NCBI GenBank assembly: GCA_026414975.1
Contig: JAOAHZ010000001.1
Span: forward strand, 1-64,000
Length of the DNA stretch: 64,000 nucleotides
Origin: Bacteroidia bacterium
GTDB lineage: Bacteria > Bacteroidota > Bacteroidia > SpSt-205
Reading direction: 5' to 3'
Shown: positions 32,698 to 40,635 of the stretch, piece by piece
Numbering within the stretch: position 1 is the stretch's first letter
Layout: every line of letters starts with the position of its first letter
Program-made: the position numbers and the translations under genes
The notes under the pieces: model-generated
Database searches by the model: none
What the model was told of the DNA's origin: nothing
Seen by the model: the letters and a program-made list of their open reading frames with translations, nothing else

Positions 32698-34077
32698 ATG
32701 CGAGCTTTATTTTCGGTATGGGACAAAGAGAGGGTGTTACCTTTAGCTCAGCGGGTGCATGCTTGGGGAGGCGAAATCTGGGCTTCAGCCGGCACAGCCC
32801 GAACCCTCGCTGAACAAGGCATACCCGTTCAATCCGTAGAAACCCTGACGGGGTTCTCTGAGCTGCTTGGCGGACGCGTCAAGACGCTTCATCCAGCAAT
32901 TTTTGCCGGCATTTTAGCTCGCCCCAGCGAGTCAGGCCCCCCTCTCACCTGGGACATGGTCGTGGTAGAAGTATATCCCTTTCAGAGAGAAGCCCAGGAT
33001 TGGATAGACCTCATAGACATTGGAGGGGTGAGCTTACTGCGAGCCGCAGCAAAAAACTACGAGTCCGTTTGGGTGGTCGCCGGCCCGGACTTATACATGG
33101 ATGCCCTTCACGCGTTGGAGACTCACAAGGGGATCCCCCCCTTAGAAGTACGCTATCGCTTTGCAGCTCAAACATTTGCTCTCATAGCTGCTTACGACAC
33201 TCGGATTGCCCAGGGGTTTTTAGCTCAGCCTACCTACGCCGAAGAGCTACGATACGGAGAGAATCCCCATCAAAGAGCATTCTTCTTGGGAGATAAACCG
33301 CGCCTTTTATCGGGTAAGCCCCTTTCGTATAACAACCTATTAGACCTATCGGTAGGCCATCGCATTGTTATGCCTTGGGACATGCCGGCTTGTGCTATTC
33401 TCAAGCATACGCAGCCTTGCGGAGCTGCCTACGCTGAATCCCCTGAGTTAGCCTACCAAAATGCTTTAGCTGGCGATCCCATAGCGGCATATGGCGGTGT
33501 AGTGGTGTGTAACTTTCCTATCACGGCTTCTTGGGCTCATCTGACTAAGGGGCACTTCATAGAGGTCTTAGCAGCCCCCAGCTTTACGCCTGATGCAGTA
33601 GAGTGGCTCCATCATCATAAAACCATCACCCTCGTAGAATGGCCTACCTTTCAACCTACCGCTTGGGAAGTTCGGAGTGCCTTAGGCGGGCTACTGTGGC
33701 AGACTCCTCATATACAGGAGGAGCGAGATATGGAGGTGAGGTGGGCCGCTCGCCTGCTTAAGAGCATGTATTCTAACGCTGTGGTGATTACAGCCGAGGG
33801 GCAGCTTGTGGCAGCGGCGGGTGGTCAGACCTCGCGCATAGAAGCTGTTCGGTTAGCGATAGAGCGTGCTAAACACCGATCCTTCCCCCCTGAAAAACTT
33901 CTTCTGGCAAGCGATGGATTTTTCCCTTTTACAGATAGTTTGGAGCTAATCCATGCAGCGGGGATTCGCCGAGTTGCCGTGCCCCCCGGAGGCAAGCGCC
34001 AAGCCGACATAGAAGCCTTTGCCCAGAAGTGCGATATTTGCCTGATTTTTCTGGAATACCGACACTTTCGGCACTGA
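32698..34077 (+). CDS. purH: Bifunctional AICAR transformylase / IMP cyclohydrolase
   Basis: Catalyses the last two steps of IMP synthesis. The cyclohydrolase domain is N-terminal (GGRVKTLHPAIFAGIL, IDIGGVSLLRAAAKNY). The transformylase domain starts at RYGENPHQRAFF and has the KHTQPCGAA catalytic Lys-His, GDPIAAYGGVVVCN, and the tail SDGFFPFTDSLELI ... VPPGGKRQAD ... RHFRH. At 459 residues it is about 50 shorter than usual, because of shorter loops in the transformylase half; all key motifs remain. Position before mreB matches other Bacteroidota. Confidence 0.95.
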   Translation: MRALFSVWDKERVLPLAQRVHAWGGEIWASAGTARTLAEQGIPVQSVETLTGFSELLGGRVKTLHPAIFAGILARPSESGPPLTWDMVVVEVYPFQREAQDWIDLIDIGGVSLLRAAAKNYESVWVVAGPDLYMDALHALETHKGIPPLEVRYRFAAQTFALIAAYDTRIAQGFLAQPTYAEELRYGENPHQRAFFLGDKPRLLSGKPLSYNNLLDLSVGHRIVMPWDMPACAILKHTQPCGAAYAESPELAYQNALAGDPIAAYGGVVVCNFPITASWAHLTKGHFIEVLAAPSFTPDAVEWLHHHKTITLVEWPTFQPTAWEVRSALGGLLWQTPHIQEERDMEVRWAARLLKSMYSNAVVITAEGQLVAAAGGQTSRIEAVRLAIERAKHRSFPPEKLLLASDGFFPFTDSLELIHAAGIRRVAVPPGGKRQADIEAFAQKCDICLIFLEYRHFRH

Positions 34078-34079
34078 CT

Positions 34080-35105
34080 ATGTTTGGGCTTCTCTTGAGA
34101 CAAGATATAGCAATAGACTTAGGCACCGCCAACACTGTCATTATGGTAGATGGGGAGGTGGTGATTGATGAGCCTTCTATAGTGGCGATAGATCAAACGA
34201 AGAATCGCGTCATCGCTGTGGGGCAAGAGGCTTTATACATGCACGAGAAGGCTCATAAGAACATTCGCACTGTTCGGCCTCTGCGAGGAGGGGTGATAGC
34301 TGACTTTGCCATGGCAGAGGCAATGATTAGGGGCTTTTTGGCTAAGATTCCCGGCAGTCGTCGCCTGCTCAAGCCCAACCTACGCCTTATGGTCTGTATT
34401 CCCAGTGGTATAACCGAAGTCGAGGAGCGCGCCGTGCGGGACTCCGCCGAACGTGCCGGAGCTCGGGAGGTATATTTGATTCATGAACCCATGGCTGCTG
34501 CGCTCGGCATGGATTTAGATGTAGAAGCCCCTGAAGGGAATATGGTCATAGACATTGGCGGAGGTACCACGGAGATTGCAGTCATAACCTTAGGGGGAAT
34601 CGTGTGCGACCGAAGCATCCGCATAGCCGGAGATGAGCTAAACGCCGACATAGTTGAGTATATTCGCCGCCAACATAACCTTCAAATCGGGGAGCGAACA
34701 GCTGAACGCATCAAGATAGATATAGGCGCTGCTATCGCAGACATTCCTGACCCTCCCCCCAATCAACCCGTACGCGGAAAAGACATTATGACCGGAACGC
34801 CTCGGACGCTCTCCATCTCTTACCGAGAGATAGTGAGTGCCTTAGACAAATCCATCTCTAAGATATTGGAAGCCGTAATGCAAACCTTAGGAGCCACCCC
34901 GCCTGAGATTGCAGCCGACTTGGTAGAACGAGGTATCCACATGGCTGGGGGCGGAGCCCTACTGAGAGGATTGGACGAACGTATCGCTCAACAAACCCAT
35001 TTACCCGTGCGTATTGCTGAAGACCCTCTCCGAGCCATCGCTAAGGGCACCAGTTATGCTCTCCGAAACCTAAATAAGTTCCACTTCCTCCTCGTAAAGA
35101 GCTGA
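34080..35105 (+). CDS. mreB: Rod-shape determining protein MreB
   Basis: Actin-like filament protein that positions the elongation machinery under the inner membrane. The 341-residue sequence has the phosphate-1 motif IAIDLGTANTVIMVDG, VCIPSGITEVEERAVRDSAERAGAREV, IDIGGGTTEIAVITLGG (phosphate 2) and the adenosine motif HMAGGGALLRGLDERI. The start is ATG 34080, three bases after the purH stop; the track's earlier start lies within purH. Next come mreC, mreD and mrdA. Confidence 0.96.
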   Translation: MFGLLLRQDIAIDLGTANTVIMVDGEVVIDEPSIVAIDQTKNRVIAVGQEALYMHEKAHKNIRTVRPLRGGVIADFAMAEAMIRGFLAKIPGSRRLLKPNLRLMVCIPSGITEVEERAVRDSAERAGAREVYLIHEPMAAALGMDLDVEAPEGNMVIDIGGGTTEIAVITLGGIVCDRSIRIAGDELNADIVEYIRRQHNLQIGERTAERIKIDIGAAIADIPDPPPNQPVRGKDIMTGTPRTLSISYREIVSALDKSISKILEAVMQTLGATPPEIAADLVERGIHMAGGGALLRGLDERIAQQTHLPVRIAEDPLRAIAKGTSYALRNLNKFHFLLVKS

Positions 35106-35116
35106 TCTATAGCCCC

Positions 35117-35911
35117 ATGGGCCTTATATGGCTGCGTATGCTGGTACATCCTCTGACGTTATGGCTATTCGCTCAGGGCTTGGCTTTGTACTTTTACCTA
35201 AACTTCTCCCCTCTGCCACGCAGCGCCGTAGAGAGATGGTTGACGGAGCTACGACGATCTTTTCACCAAGCAGTCTCCTGGGTAACTGCCCCTTGGAGAG
35301 CTCTACAACGAGTCCGAGAGTTAGAAGTCCTCACCGCCCAGCTCCAGCAGCAGCTTAGCTTACGCTTAGATACACCGCTTAGTAGTCCTATCCCTATCGG
35401 TAGCATAGGAGACTTCTCAGCCATAGCAGGATACAGGTTTCTGCCCGCTAAAGTGGTCTACCGCACCTTCTTCCTCCGAGAAAACTATGCTCTACTTGAT
35501 AAAGGGGGACGCGAAGGCCTATATCCGGGTTTAGGAGTCCTCTCTGAACGCGGCGTCATCGGAATCATCGCCGAAACCACCGCCACAACAAGCATCATGT
35601 ACGCTCTCTTCCATAAAGATGTGCATTTGTCCGCCATGCTACCCCGTCATAACATGCTTGGGATAACGAGCTGGCAAGCAGCGACTCTGAACCGCTTGAA
35701 CTTAGACTATGTCCCCCTATATACTCAGGTAGAGCCCGGAGAGGAAGTCTGGACAGCCTCCAACAGTCTGATTTTCCCAGCAGGATTGCGTATAGGTCGG
35801 GTAGAGACAATCCGCAGTGATTTTACTCGGGGTTTTCATGCCATAGAGCTTAGCACTTATGCAGATTGGGGACGCACTTGGGATGTCTTTGTTCTTCTAC
35901 CTCCTTCATGA
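35117..35911 (+). CDS. mreC: Rod-shape determining protein MreC
   Basis: A 264-residue periplasmic scaffold of the elongasome, anchored by one N-terminal helix (about residues 10-30). A coiled coil (about 55-80) is followed by the MreC beta-domain: AKVVYRTFFLRENYALLDKGGREGLYPGLGVLSERGVIGII, ISMLP-like AMLPRHNMLGI, and VWTASNSLIFPAGLRIGRVETI. It is 11 bases after mreB, and its TGA overlaps the mreD ATG. Links MreB and MreD to PBP2. Confidence 0.94.
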   Translation: MGLIWLRMLVHPLTLWLFAQGLALYFYLNFSPLPRSAVERWLTELRRSFHQAVSWVTAPWRALQRVRELEVLTAQLQQQLSLRLDTPLSSPIPIGSIGDFSAIAGYRFLPAKVVYRTFFLRENYALLDKGGREGLYPGLGVLSERGVIGIIAETTATTSIMYALFHKDVHLSAMLPRHNMLGITSWQAATLNRLNLDYVPLYTQVEPGEEVWTASNSLIFPAGLRIGRVETIRSDFTRGFHAIELSTYADWGRTWDVFVLLPPS

Positions 35912-36420
35912 GAGAAGAGGGAAGAATGCTCTTGCTGGGAGTATCGCTGGTGGCTTTCCAAGCCGTTCTGTCCCCTGCCCTATCCATACAAAACTTAGCC
36001 TATCCGTCGCCTCTCGTACTCTTCTGGCTCGTTCTACCTTTTGCATGGAATCCTGTGATAGGCACTTTGGTAGCGATCGGTTTTGGCGTAGTTACAGACC
36101 TTTTATTTCCCCCTGGAGGTCTTCAGACTTTTTGTGGGCTTTGGGTGTGGATTCTGCGCAAGTCTGTTTACCAACTCTTACACCCCAATCTTCCAACTGA
36201 CTGGGAGCTTATGGTTTCACCCCGAGACCTAAGCTCAACGGGGTTTTTTGCCTATGCCTTTCCGCTTACGCTGATGCATCACCTCCTCTATATTCCCCTT
36301 GCAGCTTGGAGGTTATCAGGCGAGATTCTTGCCTATGCAGGACTGAGTGCGATTTATAGTTTTATGTGGGAATGGATTATTTTTGAGCTAAGCCTTCGCA
36401 AGCGCCATGCACAAGTCTGA
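35908..36420 (+). CDS. mreD: Rod-shape determining protein MreD
   Basis: A 170-residue inner-membrane protein with about five helices (LLGVSLVAFQAVLSPAL, LVLFWLVLPFAWNPVIGTLVAIGFGVVTDLLF and others). The F-G-x-x-x-D-L pattern (GFGVVTDLL) is typical. The start is chosen at ATG 35908, giving an ATGA overlap with mreC; the track's 35866 is inside mreC. It overlaps mrdA by 14 bases. Sequence similarity in this family is low, so much of the call rests on position. Confidence 0.88.
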   Translation: MREEGRMLLLGVSLVAFQAVLSPALSIQNLAYPSPLVLFWLVLPFAWNPVIGTLVAIGFGVVTDLLFPPGGLQTFCGLWVWILRKSVYQLLHPNLPTDWELMVSPRDLSSTGFFAYAFPLTLMHHLLYIPLAAWRLSGEILAYAGLSAIYSFMWEWIIFELSLRKRHAQV

Positions 36421-38239
36421 CTACACAGACAGGCGATGGGGCTGGGCGGCAGTCGTGATAGCGACGGGGCTTTTGTTGATTGGACGATTAGGTCAGATTC
36501 AGCTTACTTCGTCCGAGGGGCGGCGACAAGCGGCCATGAATACAGTCCGTCGGGTAGAAGCGATTCCCCCCCGAGGCGTCCTACGCGACCGTAAAGGGCG
36601 GCTGTGGGTTTCCAACGTGCCCTTCTTCAATATCTTCCTCACCCCTAAGGAAGTCTCAGGTTTGGACACCACGCGGGTAGCCCAGGTTTTTGGACTTTCA
36701 CCTACCACCCTTCAACAGCGCATAGAACAGGCACGACAGTTTAGTCGGAGCAAACCCAGCCTACTTATCCGATATGTATCGCTTGCCCGTTATGCTAACC
36801 TCATGGAACAGTCCTGGCGCCAGACAGGCTTCTCCGCTCAAGCCCTTCATACGCGGCGATACCTGTATCCAGTCGGAGCTCAAATCTTAGGATATCTGAG
36901 TGAGGTTACGCCTCAGGAAATCGCTGAATCCGAAGGACGCTACACTCTTGGAAACCTTATAGGCCGCTCGGGCATTGAACGGCAGTATGAGGCCTTACTC
37001 GCCGGTCGTAAGGGCTACCGCTACGTCGTCGTAGACGCAATGGGGCGCGAGCTCTATCCTTACCAGGAGGGCAAGCATGACATTCCCCCTGTTCGGGGCA
37101 CTGATCTTGTCCTTACCGTGGATTTAGACCTTCAGCAGTTTGCGGAAAGCCTTTTTTACGGAAAGGTAGGCGCCCTCGTTGCGATTGAGCCTTCTACAGG
37201 CGAAGTTTTGTGCTCTGTTAGCTCTCCTACCTACGACCCCAATTTGCTCTCAGGAGAAGAAATGTCCTCGCAGTGGCAGAGGCTTCAGCGGGCCTCCTTC
37301 TTTCCCCTTTACAATCGCGCCATTCAAGCTATGTACCCTCCCGGCTCTACATTCAAGCTTCTCAACGCCCTCATAGCACTTCAGGAGAGCACCCTAACCG
37401 CAGAGATGACTTACCCCTGCGCCATGGGATTTATTCGAAATGGTGGCAAACCCGCCTGCCATAGCCACCCCTCCCCTCTGAGCCTGATAGGGGCCATCCA
37501 ACACTCCTGCAATGCCTATTTTGCTTCGGTTTACACCGACTTCCTCTACCATTCGCGATACAGCAGCCTGACTCACGCCTATGAGAAGTGGCGCGAATAC
37601 ATGATGTACTTCGGTGTTGGGCGACGTTTAGGGATAGACATCCCCTCTGAGAAGCCAGGGAACTTGCCTTCTACCTCCTTCTACGACAAAGTTTATCGTC
37701 CCAAACGCTGGAATCCCTTCACCATCATCAGCAATAGCATCGGTCAAGGCGAAATCCTCATGACTCCCCTCCAGATGGCCAATGTCATGTGTATCATCGC
37801 TAATCGGGGGTTTTACATTCAGCCGCATTTTTTGCGTCATGTCTATAAACAAGAAGGACGCCAAGTGAGCTATTTTGACACCATACGCGTACCTATCGAA
37901 CCGCAGCACTTTGAGACCGTGATAGAAGGGATGCGTTTGGCGGTAGAGGCTGGTACGGGCTACTCGGCCTATGTAGCCGATTTAGGCTTATGCGGTAAAA
38001 CGGGTACAGCTCAAAATCCTCATGGGCAAGACCATTCCCTCTTTGTAGGCTTCGCTCCATGGGATAATCCCAAAATAGCTATCGCCGTCATCGTAGAAAA
38101 CGGGGGGTGGGGAGCCTCATGGGCGGCCCCCATCGCCAGTCTCGTCGTAGAGAAGTACCTTCGGGGTCAAGTCTCACGTCCAGACCTCCTGCGTCGCATG
38201 AAGGAAGCTGTTCTCATACCTCAGTCCCATGCACACTAA
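36407..38239 (+). CDS. mrdA: Penicillin-binding protein 2 (transpeptidase)
   Basis: Class B peptidoglycan transpeptidase of the elongasome. The 610 residues comprise one N-terminal membrane helix (about 12-28), a PBP dimer domain (EAIPPRGVLRDRKGRLW ... LIGRSGIERQYE) and the transpeptidase domain. Active-site motifs are S314xxK317 in PPGSTFK, SCNAYF (SxN) and CGKTGTAQNPHG (KTG). An insertion after the SxN motif (DFLYHSRYSSLTHAYEKW) is seen in other Bacteroidota PBP2. Followed by rimO with an 11-base overlap. Confidence 0.95.
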   Translation: MHKSDYTDRRWGWAAVVIATGLLLIGRLGQIQLTSSEGRRQAAMNTVRRVEAIPPRGVLRDRKGRLWVSNVPFFNIFLTPKEVSGLDTTRVAQVFGLSPTTLQQRIEQARQFSRSKPSLLIRYVSLARYANLMEQSWRQTGFSAQALHTRRYLYPVGAQILGYLSEVTPQEIAESEGRYTLGNLIGRSGIERQYEALLAGRKGYRYVVVDAMGRELYPYQEGKHDIPPVRGTDLVLTVDLDLQQFAESLFYGKVGALVAIEPSTGEVLCSVSSPTYDPNLLSGEEMSSQWQRLQRASFFPLYNRAIQAMYPPGSTFKLLNALIALQESTLTAEMTYPCAMGFIRNGGKPACHSHPSPLSLIGAIQHSCNAYFASVYTDFLYHSRYSSLTHAYEKWREYMMYFGVGRRLGIDIPSEKPGNLPSTSFYDKVYRPKRWNPFTIISNSIGQGEILMTPLQMANVMCIIANRGFYIQPHFLRHVYKQEGRQVSYFDTIRVPIEPQHFETVIEGMRLAVEAGTGYSAYVADLGLCGKTGTAQNPHGQDHSLFVGFAPWDNPKIAIAVIVENGGWGASWAAPIASLVVEKYLRGQVSRPDLLRRMKEAVLIPQSHAH

Positions 38240-39527
38240 GCCAGTCCGACTCCATATCACCACCTTAGGGTGCAGCAAGAATATATTTGACTCCGAACGC
38301 TTAGCCGCTGCTTTAGGCCATCGGTACGCAACCTCGCATTCTACGGATTTAGAACCAGCCGATATAGTGATTCTCAACACTTGCGGTTTTATTGACCGAG
38401 CCAAACGAGAGTCGGTGGAAGCCATTCTAAGCTATGCCGAGGCGAAGCGGCGAGGCGAAATCCAGCGTTTGTATGTCGTGGGATGTTTAGTCGCTCGCGA
38501 TAAAGCCACCCTGCAAGCCGAACTGCCTGAAATAGACGGATTCTACACCCACTCAGAGTACGATACTCTTATCCAAACCCTGCAAGGTGACCTTCGGCGA
38601 TATCTCTTAGGCGAAAGAACTCGAATCGGCTACCCCCATCACGCCTACCTCAAAATTTCAGAGGGCTGCGACCGAAAGTGCAGTTTTTGCGCCATCCCTC
38701 TTATGCGTGGACGGCATGTGTCCCGCCCTATGGAAGATATCCTTGCCGAGGCCCAAACCCTCATAAGTGAAGGCGTCAAAGAAATCAGCCTGATTGCCCA
38801 GGACTTGACCTTCTACGGCATAGACTTATACGGCAAACGGCGACTGGGTGAGCTATTAGAAAGACTGGCTGCTTTAGACGGCATAGGGTGGATTCGTCTG
38901 CATTATGCCTATCCCGCTGGATTTCCCAAAGACATCTTGCCTATCCTTCGGGATTGCCCTACCATCTGTAAGTACTTAGATATACCCCTTCAGCATATCT
39001 CGGATCGCATCTTGCGACGGATGCGGCGCGGGCTCTCTCGGGCTAAAACCGAAGAGCTTATAGATAGCATCCGAGCCGCTGTCCCGGGTATCGTTCTGCG
39101 ATCTACCTTCATCGTAGGCTTCCCTGGCGAGACAGAAGAAGATTTTGAAGCCCTACTGCACTTTTTAGAGACCTATCGCTTAGAACGGGTAGGAGCTTTT
39201 TTGTACTCCCATGAGGAAGGCACCGCCGCTTACGGGTACGGAGATGACGTGCCCCCTCGCATAAAAAAGCGGCGATATCATGAGCTGATGTCGCTCCAGC
39301 AGCGCTTATCCTATGAATGGAACCAGACCTTGATAGGTCGCTCGCTTCGAGTACTCGTGGATGAGCGGCAAGGGGATCAAGTCATAGCGCGAACAGAATA
39401 CGATGCCGTAGAGGTAGATAACCTTGTCTATGTTTCGGACCCTTCTCAAAGCCTTAGGCCTGGGGATTTTGCTTGGGTACGGGTGGAGGATGCTACTGAA
39501 TACGACCTTTGGGCAAAACCCCTTTGA
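38229..39527 (+). CDS. rimO: Ribosomal protein S12 methylthiotransferase
   Basis: Adds a methylthio group to the conserved Asp of ribosomal protein S12. The 432-residue protein has the MTTase N-terminal domain with Cys15, Cys52 and Cys86 for one iron-sulfur cluster, and the radical SAM motif EGCDRKCSFC (Cys147, Cys151, Cys154). The family-specific YAYPAGFP, IPLQHISDRILRRMRRG and a C-terminal TRAM domain (GRSLRVLVDERQGDQ) follow. MiaB is excluded by the RimO-type IDLYGKRRLGELL region. The last 98 bases overlap the next gene. Confidence 0.95.
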   Translation: MHTKPVRLHITTLGCSKNIFDSERLAAALGHRYATSHSTDLEPADIVILNTCGFIDRAKRESVEAILSYAEAKRRGEIQRLYVVGCLVARDKATLQAELPEIDGFYTHSEYDTLIQTLQGDLRRYLLGERTRIGYPHHAYLKISEGCDRKCSFCAIPLMRGRHVSRPMEDILAEAQTLISEGVKEISLIAQDLTFYGIDLYGKRRLGELLERLAALDGIGWIRLHYAYPAGFPKDILPILRDCPTICKYLDIPLQHISDRILRRMRRGLSRAKTEELIDSIRAAVPGIVLRSTFIVGFPGETEEDFEALLHFLETYRLERVGAFLYSHEEGTAAYGYGDDVPPRIKKRRYHELMSLQQRLSYEWNQTLIGRSLRVLVDERQGDQVIARTEYDAVEVDNLVYVSDPSQSLRPGDFAWVRVEDATEYDLWAKPL

Positions 39528-40164
39528 AGTACAAGCTGTTCGCAGCCCCTCAGAGGCTTATTTGTGGATTCTATTTTCGCCAGCGTCCTACATTCAAGCC
39601 GAGGGCTATTGTATGGGCCGATATGATGTAGAAATACTCGTGCGCAATCAGCAGCGCCCTTATGTCTATCATCGGCGAAGCCTTTTTCTGCGCAGTACCT
39701 CAGCGGAGCTGCCCGAGACAAGTAATCTATTCTCATGGAAGCTACCTCCCTTACCTGAGACCGCCTCATGGGAGGTCGTTGTTTGGGACCAGCAAACTCG
39801 CCGAGTCTTTTTCCAGACAGGCAGCTTTTCCTCTGAGCAGTGGGCGGTAGCTTTTAGCGAGGTCGGCCAGGGATTTGCTTCGGGGGTTCTTTTAGCTTCC
39901 CTTATGGTACTGTATCATTTGCCTGCTGGCACTTACTTAGGGCAAGCGGCTCTATACCAAAGCGCCTCCACGCTTCCAGAACTCAGACGCTACCTATCTA
40001 TAGAGGAGCGCCGTTTTACCCTCCATGCCAGTGGGCGATGGGATACACTGCGTCTCAACTGGCGCGTTGAGGACTTGCCTTCTAATGCCTATCTAATCGG
40101 CCTTTACCTCTACAAGGGCGAAGAGCTCCAATACCAGTACTTCTATTCAGTGCGCCGCAGATGA
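39430..40164 (+). CDS. Hypothetical secreted protein
   Basis: A 244-residue protein with a leader ending MLLNTTFGQ (MFRTLLKALGLGILLGYGWR at the start), then NPFEVQAVRSPSEAYLWILFSPASY. The mature part is rich in aromatic beta-strands (YVYHRRSLFLRSTSAEL, WEVVVWDQQTRRVFFQTG, LHASGRWDTLRLNWRV) and has no recognised domain. Starts at 39424 and 39430 are both possible; 39430 gives the neater leader. Its first 98 bases overlap rimO, and its last 22 overlap the convergent sixA. Function unknown. Confidence 0.72.
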   Translation: MFRTLLKALGLGILLGYGWRMLLNTTFGQNPFEVQAVRSPSEAYLWILFSPASYIQAEGYCMGRYDVEILVRNQQRPYVYHRRSLFLRSTSAELPETSNLFSWKLPPLPETASWEVVVWDQQTRRVFFQTGSFSSEQWAVAFSEVGQGFASGVLLASLMVLYHLPAGTYLGQAALYQSASTLPELRRYLSIEERRFTLHASGRWDTLRLNWRVEDLPSNAYLIGLYLYKGEELQYQYFYSVRRR

Positions 40165-40625
40165 AACAAAAACTCTAAGTCTGTCTCGGGCACATCCTTC
40201 CAGGCGCCATTCCAAGCAAACCCTACGATATCAGTCGTCGCCATCTCCATAGCTTCGCCTCGCCAACGGCTTGCCACCTCACTCCAGAGCGGATTGTGTC
40301 CTACAAGACCAACAGTATTAGCTTTCTCGGGAAGCTCACGCACCGCCTCATAAATGGCTTCAGGGTCTTCCCAGTAGAAAGCCATAACTCCACGCACCCA
40401 TTGGTGAGGCAAGGAGGTTACTTGCGCTAGGATATGAGCCGTTTGCCATGCCCTAATCGCCGGGCTAGATAAAATGATATCAGGACGATACCCTTGGCGT
40501 AAGAGAACGGTGGATTGATGCAGCGCATCACGAAGCCCCTTTTCACTAATCGGACGATTGAAGTCCGAGAGGGTTTCAGTGCTCCAATCCGATTTGGCGT
40601 GCCGAATCAGAAGAATGACCTTCAT
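40143..40625 (-). CDS. sixA: SixA-type histidine phosphatase
   Basis: A 160-residue member of the histidine phosphatase (phosphoglycerate mutase-like) superfamily. It has the catalytic LIRHAKSDW (His8), ILSSPAIRAWQTAHIL and the second His in VGLVGHNPLW. Short length and absence of insertions match SixA, which removes phosphate from phospho-His of phosphorelay proteins; other small substrates cannot be excluded. It lies ten bases after ccmF in the same direction. Confidence 0.85.
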   Translation of the reverse strand: MKVILLIRHAKSDWSTETLSDFNRPISEKGLRDALHQSTVLLRQGYRPDIILSSPAIRAWQTAHILAQVTSLPHQWVRGVMAFYWEDPEAIYEAVRELPEKANTVGLVGHNPLWSEVASRWRGEAMEMATTDIVGFAWNGAWKDVPETDLEFLFHLRRTE

Positions 40626-40635
40626 AAGCTTAGGC